DNA from: a gamma proteobacterium endosymbiont of Lamellibrachia anaximandri
GTDB taxonomy: Bacteria; Pseudomonadota; Gammaproteobacteria; Chromatiales; Chromatiaceae
Assembly: GCA_016756835.1 (NCBI GenBank)
Contig: JAESPE010000014.1
Coordinates: 1 to 48,328, forward strand
Reading direction: 5' to 3'
DNA length: 48,328 nt
Shown: piece after piece, positions 28,658 to 37,556 of the stretch
How positions within the stretch are numbered: position 1 is the stretch's first letter
How the letters are laid out: the number at the start of each line of letters is the position of its first letter
Translations under genes and position numbers: made by a program
Notes under the pieces: model-generated
What the model saw: the letters and a program-made list of their open reading frames with translations, nothing else
What the model was told of the DNA's origin: nothing
Databases searched by the model: none

Positions 28658-29269
28658 TTATTTCGTTTCGTCCTGGTCCAGGTCAAACCAAATGTCGAGC
28701 AGGTGATGTACTTCGGTAATACCCTGGCGTTTTGGGGATGAAAAGAGCTGCACCGTAATCTCAGGGTACTCTTCCAGCGTTTCCCTGACATTCAAGAGTG
28801 CGCTGTTGGCTGCTCCCCGTTTCAGCTTGTCCGCTTTCGTCAGCAGGATGTGAGTGGGAAGGCCCTGGTGGGTGTTCCATTCCAGCATCTGCCGGTCAAA
28901 ATCCTTTAACGGGTGGCGAACATCCATTAACAATATCAGGCCGCGCAGAGACTGCCGCTGTGCCAGATAGTCTGCGAGTGCACCTTGCCACTGGCGTTTT
29001 ACCGCCTCTGCTACTTTAGCGTAGCCGTATCCCGGCAGGTCGACGAGGCGCCTGTTTTCATCCAGTGAAAAGAAGTTCAGCAGTTGGGTTCGCCCTGGAG
29101 TTTTGCTGGTGCGCGCCAAGCTTTTTTGCTGACATAGCGCATTGAGGGCGCTGGATTTCCCGGCATTTGAGCGGCCGGCAAATGCCACTTCGATTCCTGT
29201 GTCGGCGGGGCTTTGAGAGAGCTTGGCTGCGCTGGTGAGAAACTGTGCGCGGTGGTAAAAAGGATTCAT
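28658..29269 (-). CDS. engB: EngB / YihA, ribosome-biogenesis GTPase
   Basis: An essential small GTPase of the TrmE-Era-EngA-EngB-Septin group, needed for large-subunit assembly and cell division. 203 residues, as in the family. G1 [13 protein letters not shown] (about 31-43), G2/G3 TPGRTQ and DLPGYGYA (about 75-84), G4 TKADKL (about 143-148) and G5 FSSPKRQG are all intact. It lies 10 bp downstream of the hemerythrin gene, so the two may be co-transcribed. AGG precedes the ATG. Confidence 0.96.
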   Translation of the reverse strand: MNPFYHRAQFLTSAAKLSQSPADTGIEVAFAGRSNAGKSSALNALCQQKSLARTSKTPGRTQLLNFFSLDENRRLVDLPGYGYAKVAEAVKRQWQGALADYLAQRQSLRGLILLMDVRHPLKDFDRQMLEWNTHQGLPTHILLTKADKLKRGAANSALLNVRETLEEYPEITVQLFSSPKRQGITEVHHLLDIWFDLDQDETK

Positions 29270-29279
29270 ATAGCCTGGA

Positions 29280-29735
29280 TCAACTGCCCCAAAGACGCTG
29301 GATCCAGGACTTTTTGTTCAATTTAGGACTGGCGCCAGCGGCAAGAAAGAAACCGGTGTACTGCATGTCCTCTTCCATAATGTGCTTTGTGAGCCAGGTC
29401 TTGAGAAAATGCAACAATTCGAAACCGATGGCGGTTTTGCCGGACTCGACCTTTTGTATGAGCTCGACAACGTGGCTGAGCAACTCTTCATGGATCTCTT
29501 TGTGTTCTTCATAACCAGGGTAGTTGAGAATACGCATCAGACTCTCTTCCACGGCAAAATGTATACGGGTGTAGTCCGCGAGTTCTGCGAGAATGCCTTT
29601 GACTGCGTCACTGCCGTGGCGCTCGTGGATCGCCTGATGCATGCGGTTTATCAGATTCACCAGAATCTTGTGCTGTTCGTCGATCTCTTCGATTCCAACA
29701 CTTAGCGAATCTGACCATTCTACAAAGGCACCCAT
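29280..29735 (-). CDS. Bacteriohemerythrin
   Basis: A single-domain hemerythrin of 151 residues that binds O2 at a di-iron centre. All seven expected ligands are present at family spacing: H22 (DEQHK), H59 and E63 (IHFAVEES), H78 and H82 (EEHKEIHEE), H118 (KHIMEED) and D123. The likely role is oxygen storage, delivery or scavenging for a microaerobic lifestyle, or oxygen sensing; it carries no output domain. GAGGAGATACGCC precedes the ATG. It lies between moaC and engB on the same strand, 105 bp after moaC. Confidence 0.94.
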   Translation of the reverse strand: MGAFVEWSDSLSVGIEEIDEQHKILVNLINRMHQAIHERHGSDAVKGILAELADYTRIHFAVEESLMRILNYPGYEEHKEIHEELLSHVVELIQKVESGKTAIGFELLHFLKTWLTKHIMEEDMQYTGFFLAAGASPKLNKKSWIQRLWGS

Positions 29736-29840
29736 GGCGTATCTCCTCGGGTTGGTATATCGTTCAAAAGATGCATGTAAGAAATATAAAAAACACTCAT
29801 GTTATTTTACATTATTTTGCACTTGTTAATATGATCGTAG

Positions 29841-30335
29841 TTACTCAGAACGCTTCCAGTGTCCCGATTTGCCGCCGGCTTTTTCCAACAGCCGTACCTG
29901 ATTGATAGTCATGCCGCGATCTACAGCCTTACACATATCATAGATGGTCAATAGCGCTACCTGGGTTGCACAGAGTGCTTCCATCTCGACGCCGGTCTGA
30001 CCACGGGTCTCTACCCTGCTTTGGCAGTAGACACTGTTGCCGTCTGGCTCAGGGATAAGATCGATATTGACCTTGGTCAGTGCCAGTGGGTGGCAGAGAG
30101 GTACCAGATCAGCGGTCTTTTTGGCGGCCATGATGCCGGCTACTCTGGCGATACCGAGCACATCGCCCTTTTTATGCCCTCCCTGCATGATCAGTTGGAG
30201 GGTGTCGGGCTCCATTTGGATGCGTCCTTCAGTAACGGCTACGCGGTGGGTAACAGTTTTATCACCCACATCGACCATATGAGCCTCGCCGATAGCGTTG
30301 AAGTGGGTGAGTTCAGGCATGTGTTTGTTACTCAT
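29841..30335 (-). CDS. moaC: MoaC, cyclic pyranopterin monophosphate synthase
   Basis: MoaC works with MoaA in the first step of molybdenum-cofactor synthesis, converting the GTP-derived cyclic nucleotide to cPMP. At 164 residues it is normal length. The family signature [18 protein letters not shown] (about 72-89) and the [20 protein letters not shown] block (about 114-133) are intact. Its start overlaps the end of the phosphodiesterase gene by 8 bp. moaA is not in the window, so the pathway is dispersed. The cofactor would serve molybdoenzymes such as nitrate reductase or sulfite-oxidising enzymes; which ones cannot be seen here. Confidence 0.95.
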   Translation of the reverse strand: MSNKHMPELTHFNAIGEAHMVDVGDKTVTHRVAVTEGRIQMEPDTLQLIMQGGHKKGDVLGIARVAGIMAAKKTADLVPLCHPLALTKVNIDLIPEPDGNSVYCQSRVETRGQTGVEMEALCATQVALLTIYDMCKAVDRGMTINQVRLLEKAGGKSGHWKRSE

Positions 30336-30867
30336 CGTCCTCGTGTTCTATCTTCTTCGAGATCTCGCGGACCTCAAACTGCATACTTTCAAGATCGGCC
30401 ATGACGTAGGTGGCTGCGGATTTTCCGACGCCACCGATAGTGCCGGGATTGACCAGCAGGGTTTTGCCGCCCTTGATGTTGGGCAGATCTTCAAATTTGA
30501 CTTTGTGGCTGTGTCCGCAGCAGACCAGATCCCAGTTGCCGGTTGCGGCCATGGCGCGCGCATAATGGGGGTAGTGCACCAGAAAGATGCGTTTTCCCGC
30601 GAGTTCCACTCCGGCATCCATACCGTGATATTCAATCACGCTATCTTCATGATTGGTGAGACGCCCCAGAGTATAGAGGTCGCCGGTATTGTTGCCATGT
30701 ATGACATGTACCGGCAAACGGTGCTTGTTCAGGCATTTCAGTGTGCTGGGCGCGACAACATCGCCACAATGCAGGACGGCTTCGGCACCCAGCGACTTGG
30801 CCTCGGCAACCGCAGCGTCGAGCAGGGGAATGTGGTCATGGCTGTCGGATAAAATGCAGATCTTCAT
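30328..30867 (-). CDS. YfcE/MJ0936-type metallophosphodiesterase
   Basis: A 179-residue calcineurin-like phosphoesterase of the YfcE family, which cleaves simple phosphodiesters in vitro; the natural substrate is unknown. Metal-binding motifs run in order: DSHDH (8-12), HCGDV (33-37), HGNN (57-60), VHYPH (about 97-101) and CGHSHK (about 117-122). The C-terminus is charged ([12 protein letters not shown]). It overlaps moaC by 8 bp, suggesting a coupled pair. Archaeal MJ0936-like proteins are equally good relatives. Confidence 0.88.
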   Translation of the reverse strand: MKICILSDSHDHIPLLDAAVAEAKSLGAEAVLHCGDVVAPSTLKCLNKHRLPVHVIHGNNTGDLYTLGRLTNHEDSVIEYHGMDAGVELAGKRIFLVHYPHYARAMAATGNWDLVCCGHSHKVKFEDLPNIKGGKTLLVNPGTIGGVGKSAATYVMADLESMQFEVREISKKIEHEDDE

Positions 30868-30915
30868 GGAATTTGGCTAATTTTAGGGGCGGGTTATTAT
30901 AGCCCGTTCGCCCAG

Positions 30916-31464
30916 TTAGAAATTGGGTTTTTCAGGGGCTTCCTGGAACATCTTGACGCTCGATAGAATCTCATCCTTCGCTTCATCGATTCCGTACCAG
31001 CCGTCAACGCGCACCCATTTCCCTTCATCGAGGTCTTTGTAGTGTTCGAAGAAGTGGGAGATGCGGTTGAGTACGTCACCGGGTAAATCCCGGAAACTCT
31101 GAACGTGACGGTAGGATTTGCAGGACTTGTCGATAGGCACAGCGAGAATCTTGGCATCATCGCCTGACTCATCCTTCATCTTTAGCACACCGACGGGGCG
31201 GCAGGAGATGACGGACCCTGGGATCAAGGGATAGGGGGTAAGCACCAGCACATCGACCGGGTCGCCGTCCGGAGAGAGCGTATGGGGTACATAACCGTAG
31301 TTGCAGGGGTAGTGCATTGCTGTGGACATGAAACGGTCGACGAACATTGCGCCGGTTTCCTTATCCAGTTCATATTTGACGGGATCTGAATGAGCAGGAA
31401 TCTCAATGATGACATTGATTTCATTGGGTAAGTTGTTGCCGGAACTGACTCTGTCCAGATTCAT
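30916..31464 (-). CDS. ppa: Soluble inorganic pyrophosphatase (family I)
   Basis: Ppa hydrolyses PPi to two phosphates and so drives biosynthetic reactions. 182 residues. The family signature [10 protein letters not shown] contains the metal-binding aspartates, preceded by the usual [16 protein letters not shown] and [12 protein letters not shown]. Further Mg2+ and substrate residues are visible in [12 protein letters not shown] and [11 protein letters not shown]. It lies downstream of the membrane H+-pyrophosphatase on the same strand, but a terminator separates the two, and it has its own leader with a hairpin. A soluble pyrophosphatase competes with the PPi-using enzymes next door, so separate regulation would make sense (inference). 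Confidence 0.96.
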   Translation of the reverse strand: MNLDRVSSGNNLPNEINVIIEIPAHSDPVKYELDKETGAMFVDRFMSTAMHYPCNYGYVPHTLSPDGDPVDVLVLTPYPLIPGSVISCRPVGVLKMKDESGDDAKILAVPIDKSCKSYRHVQSFRDLPGDVLNRISHFFEHYKDLDEGKWVRVDGWYGIDEAKDEILSSVKMFQEAPEKPNF

Positions 31465-31489
31465 AAATTGCCACCTTTATGGGCGCAAA

Positions 31490-31510
31490 AGGCCGGATAG
31501 ATACCGGCCT
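31490..31510 (-). promoter_or_regulatory. Hairpin in the ppa leader, attenuator-like
   Basis: Minus strand: AGGCCGG and CCGGCCT pair around TATCTAT, followed directly by TTTGC, 26 bp before the ppa start codon. It looks like a weak terminator placed in the leader. The rest of the 279-bp gap to hppA holds a terminator and otherwise AT-rich DNA with no gene. Confidence 0.4.
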
Positions 31511-31692
31511 AGTGTGTAAAACGTATTTGTTGATTGGTGGCATTGACCTGGAAGATCAATTTTTGCCATGCAATTTTCGGCTAGGTTAAGGGTATGTGCG
31601 GCGGGTGTCCAGTTTGTTGGGCATTTCCCTTTTTTATGGCATGGGGATTTTTTTGTTGGGATGTTTGGTCGTAGGCGAAAAATGAACCCAAC

Positions 31693-31721
31693 AAAAAAGG
31701 GGAGCCGAAGCCCCCCTTTTT
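31693..31721 (-). terminator. Rho-independent terminator after hppA
   Basis: Minus strand AAAAGGGGGGC, loop TTCG, GCTCCCC then TTTTTT, lying 23 bp past the hppA stop. A run of T on the other strand makes it potentially two-way. Confidence 0.75.
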
Positions 31722-31743
31722 CAATCAAACCAAAGGTCTGAAA

Positions 31744-33780
31744 TTACAGCAGCGGTACGATCAGCAGCGCAACGATGTTGATGATCTTGATCAACGGGTT
31801 GACTGCAGGACCGGCGGTGTCTTTGTAGGGGTCGCCTACGGTGTCACCAGTGACGGCCGCTTTATGTGCATCGGAGCCTTTGCCGCCGAAATTGCCATCC
31901 TCGATGTATTTCTTGGCGTTATCCCATGCACCACCACCGGTGGTCATGGAGATGGCAACGAAGAGGCCAGTGACGATGGTGCCGATCAGCAGACCGCCCA
32001 GTGCCTGGGCACCGAGGGTCAGACCTACGATCAGTGGAACTGCGATAGGCAGCAAGGAGGGAATGATCATCTCCTTGATGGCAGCCTTGGTCAGCATGTC
32101 GACGGCATTGCCGTAGTCAGGCTTCTCGCTGTGATCCATGATACCAGGCTTCTCTTTGAACTGGCGACGGACTTCGTTAACGATACCGCCAGCTGCACGA
32201 CCAACCGCTTCCATCGCCATGGCGCCGAACAGGAAAGGCACCAGACCGCCGATCAGCAGGCCGATCAGGACCATGTGGTTGGAGAGGTCGAAGGTGACGT
32301 GAGTACCCAGGTGAGCGTCGAGGCTGTGTGTATAGTCGGCGAACAGCACCAGAGCTGCAAGACCGGCGGAACCAATGGCGTAACCCTTGGTGACTGCCTT
32401 GGTGGTGTTACCCACGGCATCCAGAGGATCGGTGATGTTACGGATCTTCTCGTCCAGTTCTGCCATCTCAGCGATACCACCGGCGTTATCGGTGATCGGG
32501 CCGTAGGCGTCGAGAGCGACGATGATGCCGGTCATGGAGAGCATGGCGGTTGCCGCGATAGCGATACCGTAGAGACCTGCCAGATCGTAGGCTCCCCAGA
32601 TGGAGGCACAGACTGCAAGTACAGGCGCAGCGGTGGACTTCATGGAGACGCCCAGACCAGCGATGACATTGGTGCCGTCGCCGGTGGTGGATGCCTCAGC
32701 GATGTGCCTGACCGGGGCGAACTCGGTGGCGGTGTAGTACTCGGTGATCACAACCATAGCGGCGGTCAGAACCAGGCCGATCATGGCGGAGCCAAACAGC
32801 GCCATGGTGGGGTTGGAGACGCCTTCAATAACGACGTTACCCATCATGTAATCGGTGACGAAGTAGAAGGCCACTGCGGAGATGATGCCGGCAACGGCCA
32901 ATCCCTTGTAGAGAGCGATCATGATCTTGGTGTCGCCCTCTTTCGCCTGAACGAAATAGGAGCCAACGATAGAGGCAATGATGGAGACACCGCCCAGGAC
33001 CAGAGGGTAGGTGATAGCAGCGTTACCTGCGCCGGTGACCATCAGGCTGCCGAGCAGCATGGTGGCAACCACGGTAACCGCGTAGGTTTCGAACAGATCG
33101 GCGGCCATACCGGCGCAATCACCTACGTTGTCGCCCACGTTATCAGCGATAACGGCGGGGTTGCGTGGGTCATCCTCGGGGATGCCTGCCTCTACCTTAC
33201 CGACGATGTCAGCGCCTACGTCCGCACCCTTGGTGAAGATGCCGCCGCCGAGTCGGGCAAAGATGGAGATCAAGGAGCCACCGAAGGCGAGGCCGACCAG
33301 TGCGTGCAGCGCGTCAGCGTCGGAGACACCCATCTGGTTGAGGGCGGCGTAGTAGCCGGCCACACCCAGTAGACCCAGGCCAACCACCAGCATGCCGGTG
33401 ATGGCACCGCCGCGGAAGGCGACCTGCAGTGCAGCGTTGAGGCCGTGGTTGGCGGCTTCTGCGGTGCGCAGATTGGCGCGAACCGAGATGTTCATGCCGA
33501 TGTAGCCGGCAGCGCCGGAGAGGATGGCGCCAATGGCGAAACCGATGGCGGTGGCGGTACCGAGGGCTACCCACAATACGACGAACATGATCGCGCCGAC
33601 GATGCCGATGGCGGTGTACTGGCGGTTCAGGTAGGCGCTGGCGCCCTCCTGTATGGCGCTGGCGATCTCCTTCATTCTGTAGTTGCCTTCCGGCTGCGCC
33701 AGAATCCATTTGACGGATACAAATCCATAAGCCAGTGCAGCAGCGGCACAGACCAGACTAAAAATTAGTTCGTTACTCAC
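31744..33780 (-). CDS. hppA: K+-independent H+-translocating pyrophosphatase
   Basis: A 678-residue integral membrane pyrophosphatase (about 16 helices) that couples PPi hydrolysis to proton pumping, or makes PPi from the proton gradient. The PPi-site motif [21 protein letters not shown] and the downstream [13 protein letters not shown] are intact. K461 in [10 protein letters not shown] marks the potassium-independent class (K+-dependent enzymes have Ala there), which pumps H+ rather than Na+. The start is GTG at 33780 with GAGGAGG 8 nt upstream. It lies between the PPi-dependent phosphofructokinase and ppa, but terminators stand on both sides, so it is likely its own transcript. Role inferred: recovering energy from PPi made by biosynthesis or by the neighbouring kinase. 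Confidence 0.97.
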   Translation of the reverse strand: MSNELIFSLVCAAAALAYGFVSVKWILAQPEGNYRMKEIASAIQEGASAYLNRQYTAIGIVGAIMFVVLWVALGTATAIGFAIGAILSGAAGYIGMNISVRANLRTAEAANHGLNAALQVAFRGGAITGMLVVGLGLLGVAGYYAALNQMGVSDADALHALVGLAFGGSLISIFARLGGGIFTKGADVGADIVGKVEAGIPEDDPRNPAVIADNVGDNVGDCAGMAADLFETYAVTVVATMLLGSLMVTGAGNAAITYPLVLGGVSIIASIVGSYFVQAKEGDTKIMIALYKGLAVAGIISAVAFYFVTDYMMGNVVIEGVSNPTMALFGSAMIGLVLTAAMVVITEYYTATEFAPVRHIAEASTTGDGTNVIAGLGVSMKSTAAPVLAVCASIWGAYDLAGLYGIAIAATAMLSMTGIIVALDAYGPITDNAGGIAEMAELDEKIRNITDPLDAVGNTTKAVTKGYAIGSAGLAALVLFADYTHSLDAHLGTHVTFDLSNHMVLIGLLIGGLVPFLFGAMAMEAVGRAAGGIVNEVRRQFKEKPGIMDHSEKPDYGNAVDMLTKAAIKEMIIPSLLPIAVPLIVGLTLGAQALGGLLIGTIVTGLFVAISMTTGGGAWDNAKKYIEDGNFGGKGSDAHKAAVTGDTVGDPYKDTAGPAVNPLIKIINIVALLIVPLL

Positions 33781-33930
33781 GTAGGAACCCTCCTCAACGT
33801 ATTAATAGATCGGATAACGGTTTTTTTGGTCGATATTACTTCGGTCGCGTGCCGCGCTTCCCCACGCGCGGACCCGCTACTTTCTAATATACCTAAATGC
33901 CAAATCATTGACTCGAATCAAATTTAGACG

Positions 33931-33968
33931 AAAATAAAGCGGGGGCGCTGAAACAGCCCCCACGGTGT
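33931..33968 (-). terminator. Rho-independent terminator after the PPi-phosphofructokinase gene
   Basis: Minus strand GTGGGGGCTG / CAGCGCCCCCGC hairpin with one extra base, followed by TTTATTTT. It starts 7 bp after the gene's stop. Confidence 0.7.
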
Positions 33969-33974
33969 TTGGCC

Positions 33975-35231
33975 TTAGATTTCGAATTTCTCCAGCTTTT
34001 GCGGCACTGCCGCCCCCTTCATAGTGACATACTTGGGCATTCCATTGTCATCATACTCAGGGTAGGCCTCGCCCTTGATCAGCGGGTAGAGGTACTCTTT
34101 GCACTTGTCCGTGATGCCGAAGCCATCTTCGGAGATGAAATCCATCGGCATCATCTTCTCGACATTGGCGACCTCGCTCAGAGGGGCTTCACCGATGCTC
34201 CACTTGTAGGGATTGGACGATTCGCGAACAACGGTCGGCATGATGGAATTCTTGCCTTCCAGAGCCTTTTCGACAGCGGCCTGACCCAGAGCATAAGCCT
34301 GCTCGACGTCAGACTCAGAGGCCAGGTGACGCGCTGCGCGTTGCAGATAATCGGCAACAGCCCAGTGAAACTTGTGGCCCAGGGCGTCTTTGACCATGTT
34401 GGCTACGATCGGCGCTGCGCCGCCCAGCTGGGCGTGGCCGAAGGAGTCACGGGTACCCTGTTCGGCCAGGAAAGTGCCGTCAGGGTAGTGGGCGCCTTCA
34501 GAGACGCAGATGGTGCAGTAGCCATGCTCTTTCACCTTGGCATCGACTGCAGCGATAAATTTCTCCTTGTCGAACTCGATCTCAGGGAACAGAGTGACAA
34601 CCGGAATGCCGTAGTCCTCGACCAGCGCACCGGCGGCTGCGATCCAGCCAGCGTGACGACCCATCACCTCGATCACGAAGATCTTGGTGGAGGTGGCGGC
34701 CATGGAGCGCACGTCGTAGGAGGCCTCCAGGGTGGAAACGGCGATGTACTTGGCTACGGAACCGAAACCAGGGCAGTTGTCGGTGATCGGCAGGTCGTTG
34801 TCCACGGTTTTCGGTACGTGAATGGCCTGAACCGGATAGCCCATCTTTTCGGAGAGCTGGGAGACCTTGTAGCAGGTGTCTGCGGAGTCGCCGCCGCCAT
34901 TGTAGAAGAAGTAGCCGATGTTGTGGGCCTTGAAGATCTCGATCAAACGCTCATATTCACGCTTGCTCTCCTCCAGGCCTTTCAGCTTGAAGCGGCAGGA
35001 GCCGAAACCGCCGGAAGGGGTGGTCTTCAGTGCGGCGATATCCTCAGCGGACTCCTGGGAGGTGTCGATCAGATCTTCGGTCAGTGCGCCGATGATGCCG
35101 TTGCGGCCGGCGTAGACGTTGGCGATCTTGTCGCTGTTCTTGCGGCAGGTCTCGATGACGCCACAGGCGGACGAGTTGATGACTGCGGTCACGCCACCGG
35201 ACTGGGCGTAGAAGGCATTCTTTGCTGTCAT
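33975..35231 (-). CDS. pfp: PPi-dependent 6-phosphofructokinase
   Basis: A 418-residue phosphofructokinase that uses PPi instead of ATP and is reversible: fructose 6-phosphate + PPi to fructose 1,6-bisphosphate + Pi. The nucleotide/PPi loop is NGGGDSADT (111-119) and the catalytic motif PKTVDND (140-146) carries the lysine typical of PPi-using enzymes. MGRHAGW (about 190) and the sugar-phosphate region also match. The length is well above the 320 of bacterial ATP enzymes. In thiotrophic symbionts and methanotrophs this enzyme is proposed to work also on sedoheptulose bisphosphate in the Calvin cycle, regenerating PPi for the H+-PPase; the neighbouring hppA fits. AGGGAG precedes the ATG by 10 nt. 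Confidence 0.94.
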   Translation of the reverse strand: MTAKNAFYAQSGGVTAVINSSACGVIETCRKNSDKIANVYAGRNGIIGALTEDLIDTSQESAEDIAALKTTPSGGFGSCRFKLKGLEESKREYERLIEIFKAHNIGYFFYNGGGDSADTCYKVSQLSEKMGYPVQAIHVPKTVDNDLPITDNCPGFGSVAKYIAVSTLEASYDVRSMAATSTKIFVIEVMGRHAGWIAAAGALVEDYGIPVVTLFPEIEFDKEKFIAAVDAKVKEHGYCTICVSEGAHYPDGTFLAEQGTRDSFGHAQLGGAAPIVANMVKDALGHKFHWAVADYLQRAARHLASESDVEQAYALGQAAVEKALEGKNSIMPTVVRESSNPYKWSIGEAPLSEVANVEKMMPMDFISEDGFGITDKCKEYLYPLIKGEAYPEYDDNGMPKYVTMKGAAVPQKLEKFEI

Positions 35232-35285
35232 ATCTGGCTAACTCCCTAATTTAATAGCGGAAAAAATGGATATTTTCTGGAACTT

Positions 35286-35633
35286 TTATTTCAGGTCGCC
35301 CCGCTCTTTGGCCGCATAATCGGCCTGTGTCTGCAGCAGGGAGACGATACATTCGGTCAAATCGTCATATTCATGGACGCCGGTACCGTACTGCTGATAT
35401 CCCCGGTAGAAAAATTGGCAGCGGTATTTACGGTCGCCCGTTTTGAACAGCACGAAGTTGCAATCTTCCTCGTTCCAGTAGACGACCGGGCAGCTTGTAA
35501 GCTCTCTGTCAGAGAGCATTAGTCGTATCTCAGCGTCTGCGAGCTGCAAAGGCACATCGCGGTCGTAGCGCTCTTTGAGGGTGGTATCGATGATCCAGCG
35601 CTCTGAGTCGGTAATATCTGGAATTTCCGGCAT
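35286..35633 (-). CDS. Conserved-looking hypothetical protein beside pfp
   Basis: A 115-residue acidic soluble protein without signal peptide or membrane helix. The N-terminal half is helical and charged; the middle has VVYWNEEDCNF, YRCQFFYRGYQQYGTG and an acidic EYDDLTECIV, suggesting a small alpha/beta fold. I do not recognise a family. It is 54 bp upstream of pfp on the same strand with no terminator between, so it may be the first gene of a pfp operon. No good ribosome-binding site stands before the ATG (only CTTCCCCCC), so the true start could differ. Confidence 0.6.
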   Translation of the reverse strand: MPEIPDITDSERWIIDTTLKERYDRDVPLQLADAEIRLMLSDRELTSCPVVYWNEEDCNFVLFKTGDRKYRCQFFYRGYQQYGTGVHEYDDLTECIVSLLQTQADYAAKERGDLK

Positions 35634-35955
35634 GGGGGGAAGATCTGCAGTCCGTCAATTAAATCAAGCCCAGAGTCGCCGGGCCACGGGGGTCGAAGCA
35701 TAATCGATTGCCCCGGATGAGTACATAAACTTCGTTGACTTTAGGGGTATTCTGATATTAGCTTACCCAAGCTGATCAACGGCGGCCAATCCAAAACTTA
35801 GATGCAGTCATGGAATTTCCTAATTAGCTGATGGTATAGGGCATGGGACAGCGTTTTTTCCGCTTCCTACAGCGTTCGGGACATGGGTGTTTATCCAAAT
35901 TTGGCTGCGGGTTGGCCACACAATTAAGATACCACTTAACTAAAGGGGAGTGGCG
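35634..35955. promoter_or_regulatory. Divergent gap upstream of adk
   Basis: 322 bp with no gene. The best promoter-like pair toward adk is TTGACT (35735-35740) and TATTAG (35756-35761), spacer 15 bp, slightly short; a closer alternative is TTGGCT with TAAGAT near 35903-35932 (18-bp spacer). Neither is strong. GGGGAG ends 5 bp before the adk ATG. Nothing else is evident. Confidence 0.3.
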
Positions 35956-37530
35956 ATGAGAATCGTTTTGCTTGGAGCGCCAGGATCGGGTAAGGGAACC
36001 CAGGCCAAAAAGATTGTTGGGAAATACGGGATTCCCCAGATCTCCACCGGGGATCTGCTGCGGGCCGCAGTGGCGGCGGAGTCTGAGCTAGGCAGACAGG
36101 CCAAGGAGGCAATGGAGTCGGGGCACCTGGTTTCCGATGATATAGTCCTTGCCATGATCCGGGAACGTCTGCAGGCCCAGGATGTGAAGGAGGGATACAT
36201 TCTTGACGGTTTTCCGCGCAATCTTGAACAGTCCGAGACCCTTGATGCCATGCTCACTGAGTTGGGTCAGCCTTTGGATCTTGCGATACTCATCCATGTC
36301 GAAACCGATGCGCTGATGGAACGGCTCGTGGGACGGCGCAATTGCGAGTCCTGCGGTCAGATGTACAACATCTACAGCAATCCCACTATCGTCGAAGGTG
36401 TGTGCGACAAGTGTGGCGGCAAGCTGCATCAGCGGGTGGATGACAACGAAGAGACCATCAGTCATCGGCTGCATGTCTATGACAACCTGACCGTGCCGCT
36501 GATCGAGCATTATGATGAGCAGGGCAAGCTACGTCGGATCGAAGGTGCAGGGGAGATCGAAGAGATCTTTGCAAACGTTTGTCAGATTCTGGATGGGGTT
36601 GCTGCATCTCCTGTAGTCGAGACGGAAACGCCGCTGCCGGAAAAGGAAGATGAAATGATGGAGCCGGAACAGATTGCAGCACCCGAGCCTGAGTCTGAAC
36701 CCGAGCCTGAGGTTGTTGCGGAGGTCGAGTCTGAGCCGGTCACAGTGATGGAGGTGGTTGAGGAGAAAGTGCCTGAGAAAAGCGCGGTGGCCGAAGAGAA
36801 GGTTGTCACGAGGAAGAAGGCGCAGGTGAAGAAAAAGGTGACCTCAAAAAAGAAGAAAGCGTCTAGCAAGAAGAAGGCGACGGCGAAGAAGAAAGCCTCC
36901 GCCAAGAAAAAGGTGACCTCAAAGAAGAAGGTCTCCACCAAGAAGAAGGCGACGGCGAAGAAAAAAGCCTCCGCCAAGAAAAAGGTAGCCGCCAAGAAGA
37001 AGGTAGCTTCCAAGAAGAAGGTGTCTAGCAAAAAGAAGGCGACGGCGAAGAAGAAAGCCTCCGCCAAGAAAAAGGTAGCTGCCAAGAAGAAGGTGTCTAG
37101 CAAAAAGAAGGCAACGGCGAAGAAGAAAGCCTCCGCCAGGAAAAAGGTAGCTGCCAAGAAGAGGGTGTCTAGCAAAAAGAAGGCAACGGCGAAGAAGAAA
37201 GCCTCCGCCAGGAAAAAGGTAGCCGCCAAGAAGAGGGTGTCTAGCAAAAAGAAGGCAACGGCGAAGAAGAAAGCCTCCGCCAGGAAAAAGGTAGCCGCCA
37301 AGAAGAGGGTGTCTACCAAGAAGAGGGCGACGACGAAGAAGAAAGCCTCCGCCAGGAAAAAGGTAGCCGCCAAGAAGAGGGTGTCCACCAAGAAGAAGGC
37401 AAGGGCGAAGAAAAAAGTCTTCGCCAGGAAAAAGGTAGTCGCCAAGAAGAGGGTGTCCACCAAGAAGAGGATGGCTAGGAAGAAGAAAGCCTCAGCCAAG
37501 AAGAAAACGGTTGGGAAGCGGCGGCGGTAG
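35956..37530 (+). CDS. adk: Adenylate kinase with acidic linker and histone-H1-like basic tail
   Basis: The first 217 residues are a complete adenylate kinase (ATP + AMP to 2 ADP). The P-loop is GAPGSGKGT (7-15), with DGFPRN at 84-89 and a zinc-type LID with C130-x2-C133 and C150-x2-C153. After it come about 65 residues dominated by E, P and V (218-283) and then about 240 residues made almost only of K, R, A, S, T and V (286-524), ending KRRR. The tail is built of hexapeptides such as AKKKAS, ARKKVA, AKKRVS and SKKKAT, four per 72-bp DNA repeat. Similar tails occur in AlgP/H1-like nucleoid proteins. No stop or frameshift separates the parts. Start at ATG 35956 (GGGGAG 5 nt upstream) rather than GTG 35950. 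A strong terminator follows. Confidence 0.95.
   Translation: MRIVLLGAPGSGKGTQAKKIVGKYGIPQISTGDLLRAAVAAESELGRQAKEAMESGHLVSDDIVLAMIRERLQAQDVKEGYILDGFPRNLEQSETLDAMLTELGQPLDLAILIHVETDALMERLVGRRNCESCGQMYNIYSNPTIVEGVCDKCGGKLHQRVDDNEETISHRLHVYDNLTVPLIEHYDEQGKLRRIEGAGEIEEIFANVCQILDGVAASPVVETETPLPEKEDEMMEPEQIAAPEPESEPEPEVVAEVESEPVTVMEVVEEKVPEKSAVAEEKVVTRKKAQVKKKVTSKKKKASSKKKATAKKKASAKKKVTSKKKVSTKKKATAKKKASAKKKVAAKKKVASKKKVSSKKKATAKKKASAKKKVAAKKKVSSKKKATAKKKASARKKVAAKKRVSSKKKATAKKKASARKKVAAKKRVSSKKKATAKKKASARKKVAAKKRVSTKKRATTKKKASARKKVAAKKRVSTKKKARAKKKVFARKKVVAKKRVSTKKRMARKKKASAKKKTVGKRRR
36808..37527 (+). repeat. 72-bp tandem repeat array inside adk
   Basis: The marker GTGTC(T/C) recurs at 37021, 37093, 37165, 37237, 37309, 37381 and 37453, exactly every 72 bp; upstream units (GCCTCC at 36895 and 36967) have the same period, with one 18-bp insertion before 37057. 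Each unit has four 18-bp subunits. The plus strand is very purine-rich (AAGAAGAA tracts) throughout. Confidence 0.9.
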
Positions 37531-37556
37531 CCCCACTCAATCCATTGTCCGAATGA

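Noticed and set aside
31864-33372. Long open frame (502 codons) on the plus strand opposite hppA
   Set aside because: Composition is a mirror of hppA (rich in G, D, H), there is no ribosome site or family motif, and hppA on the other strand has all conserved motifs.
33969-35249. 426-codon open frame on the plus strand opposite pfp
   Set aside because: It is a shadow of the real phosphofructokinase; no recognisable domain.
36582-37499. Phe/Leu/Ala-rich 305-codon frame on the minus strand opposite the adk tail, looking like a membrane protein
   Set aside because: It is the complement of AAG-rich repeats; the periodic FFLA pattern has no start signal or helix-breaking loops.
36808-37527. Regular repeats resembling a CRISPR array
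   Set aside because: Units are contiguous, 72 bp, without unique spacers, and are translated in the adk frame.
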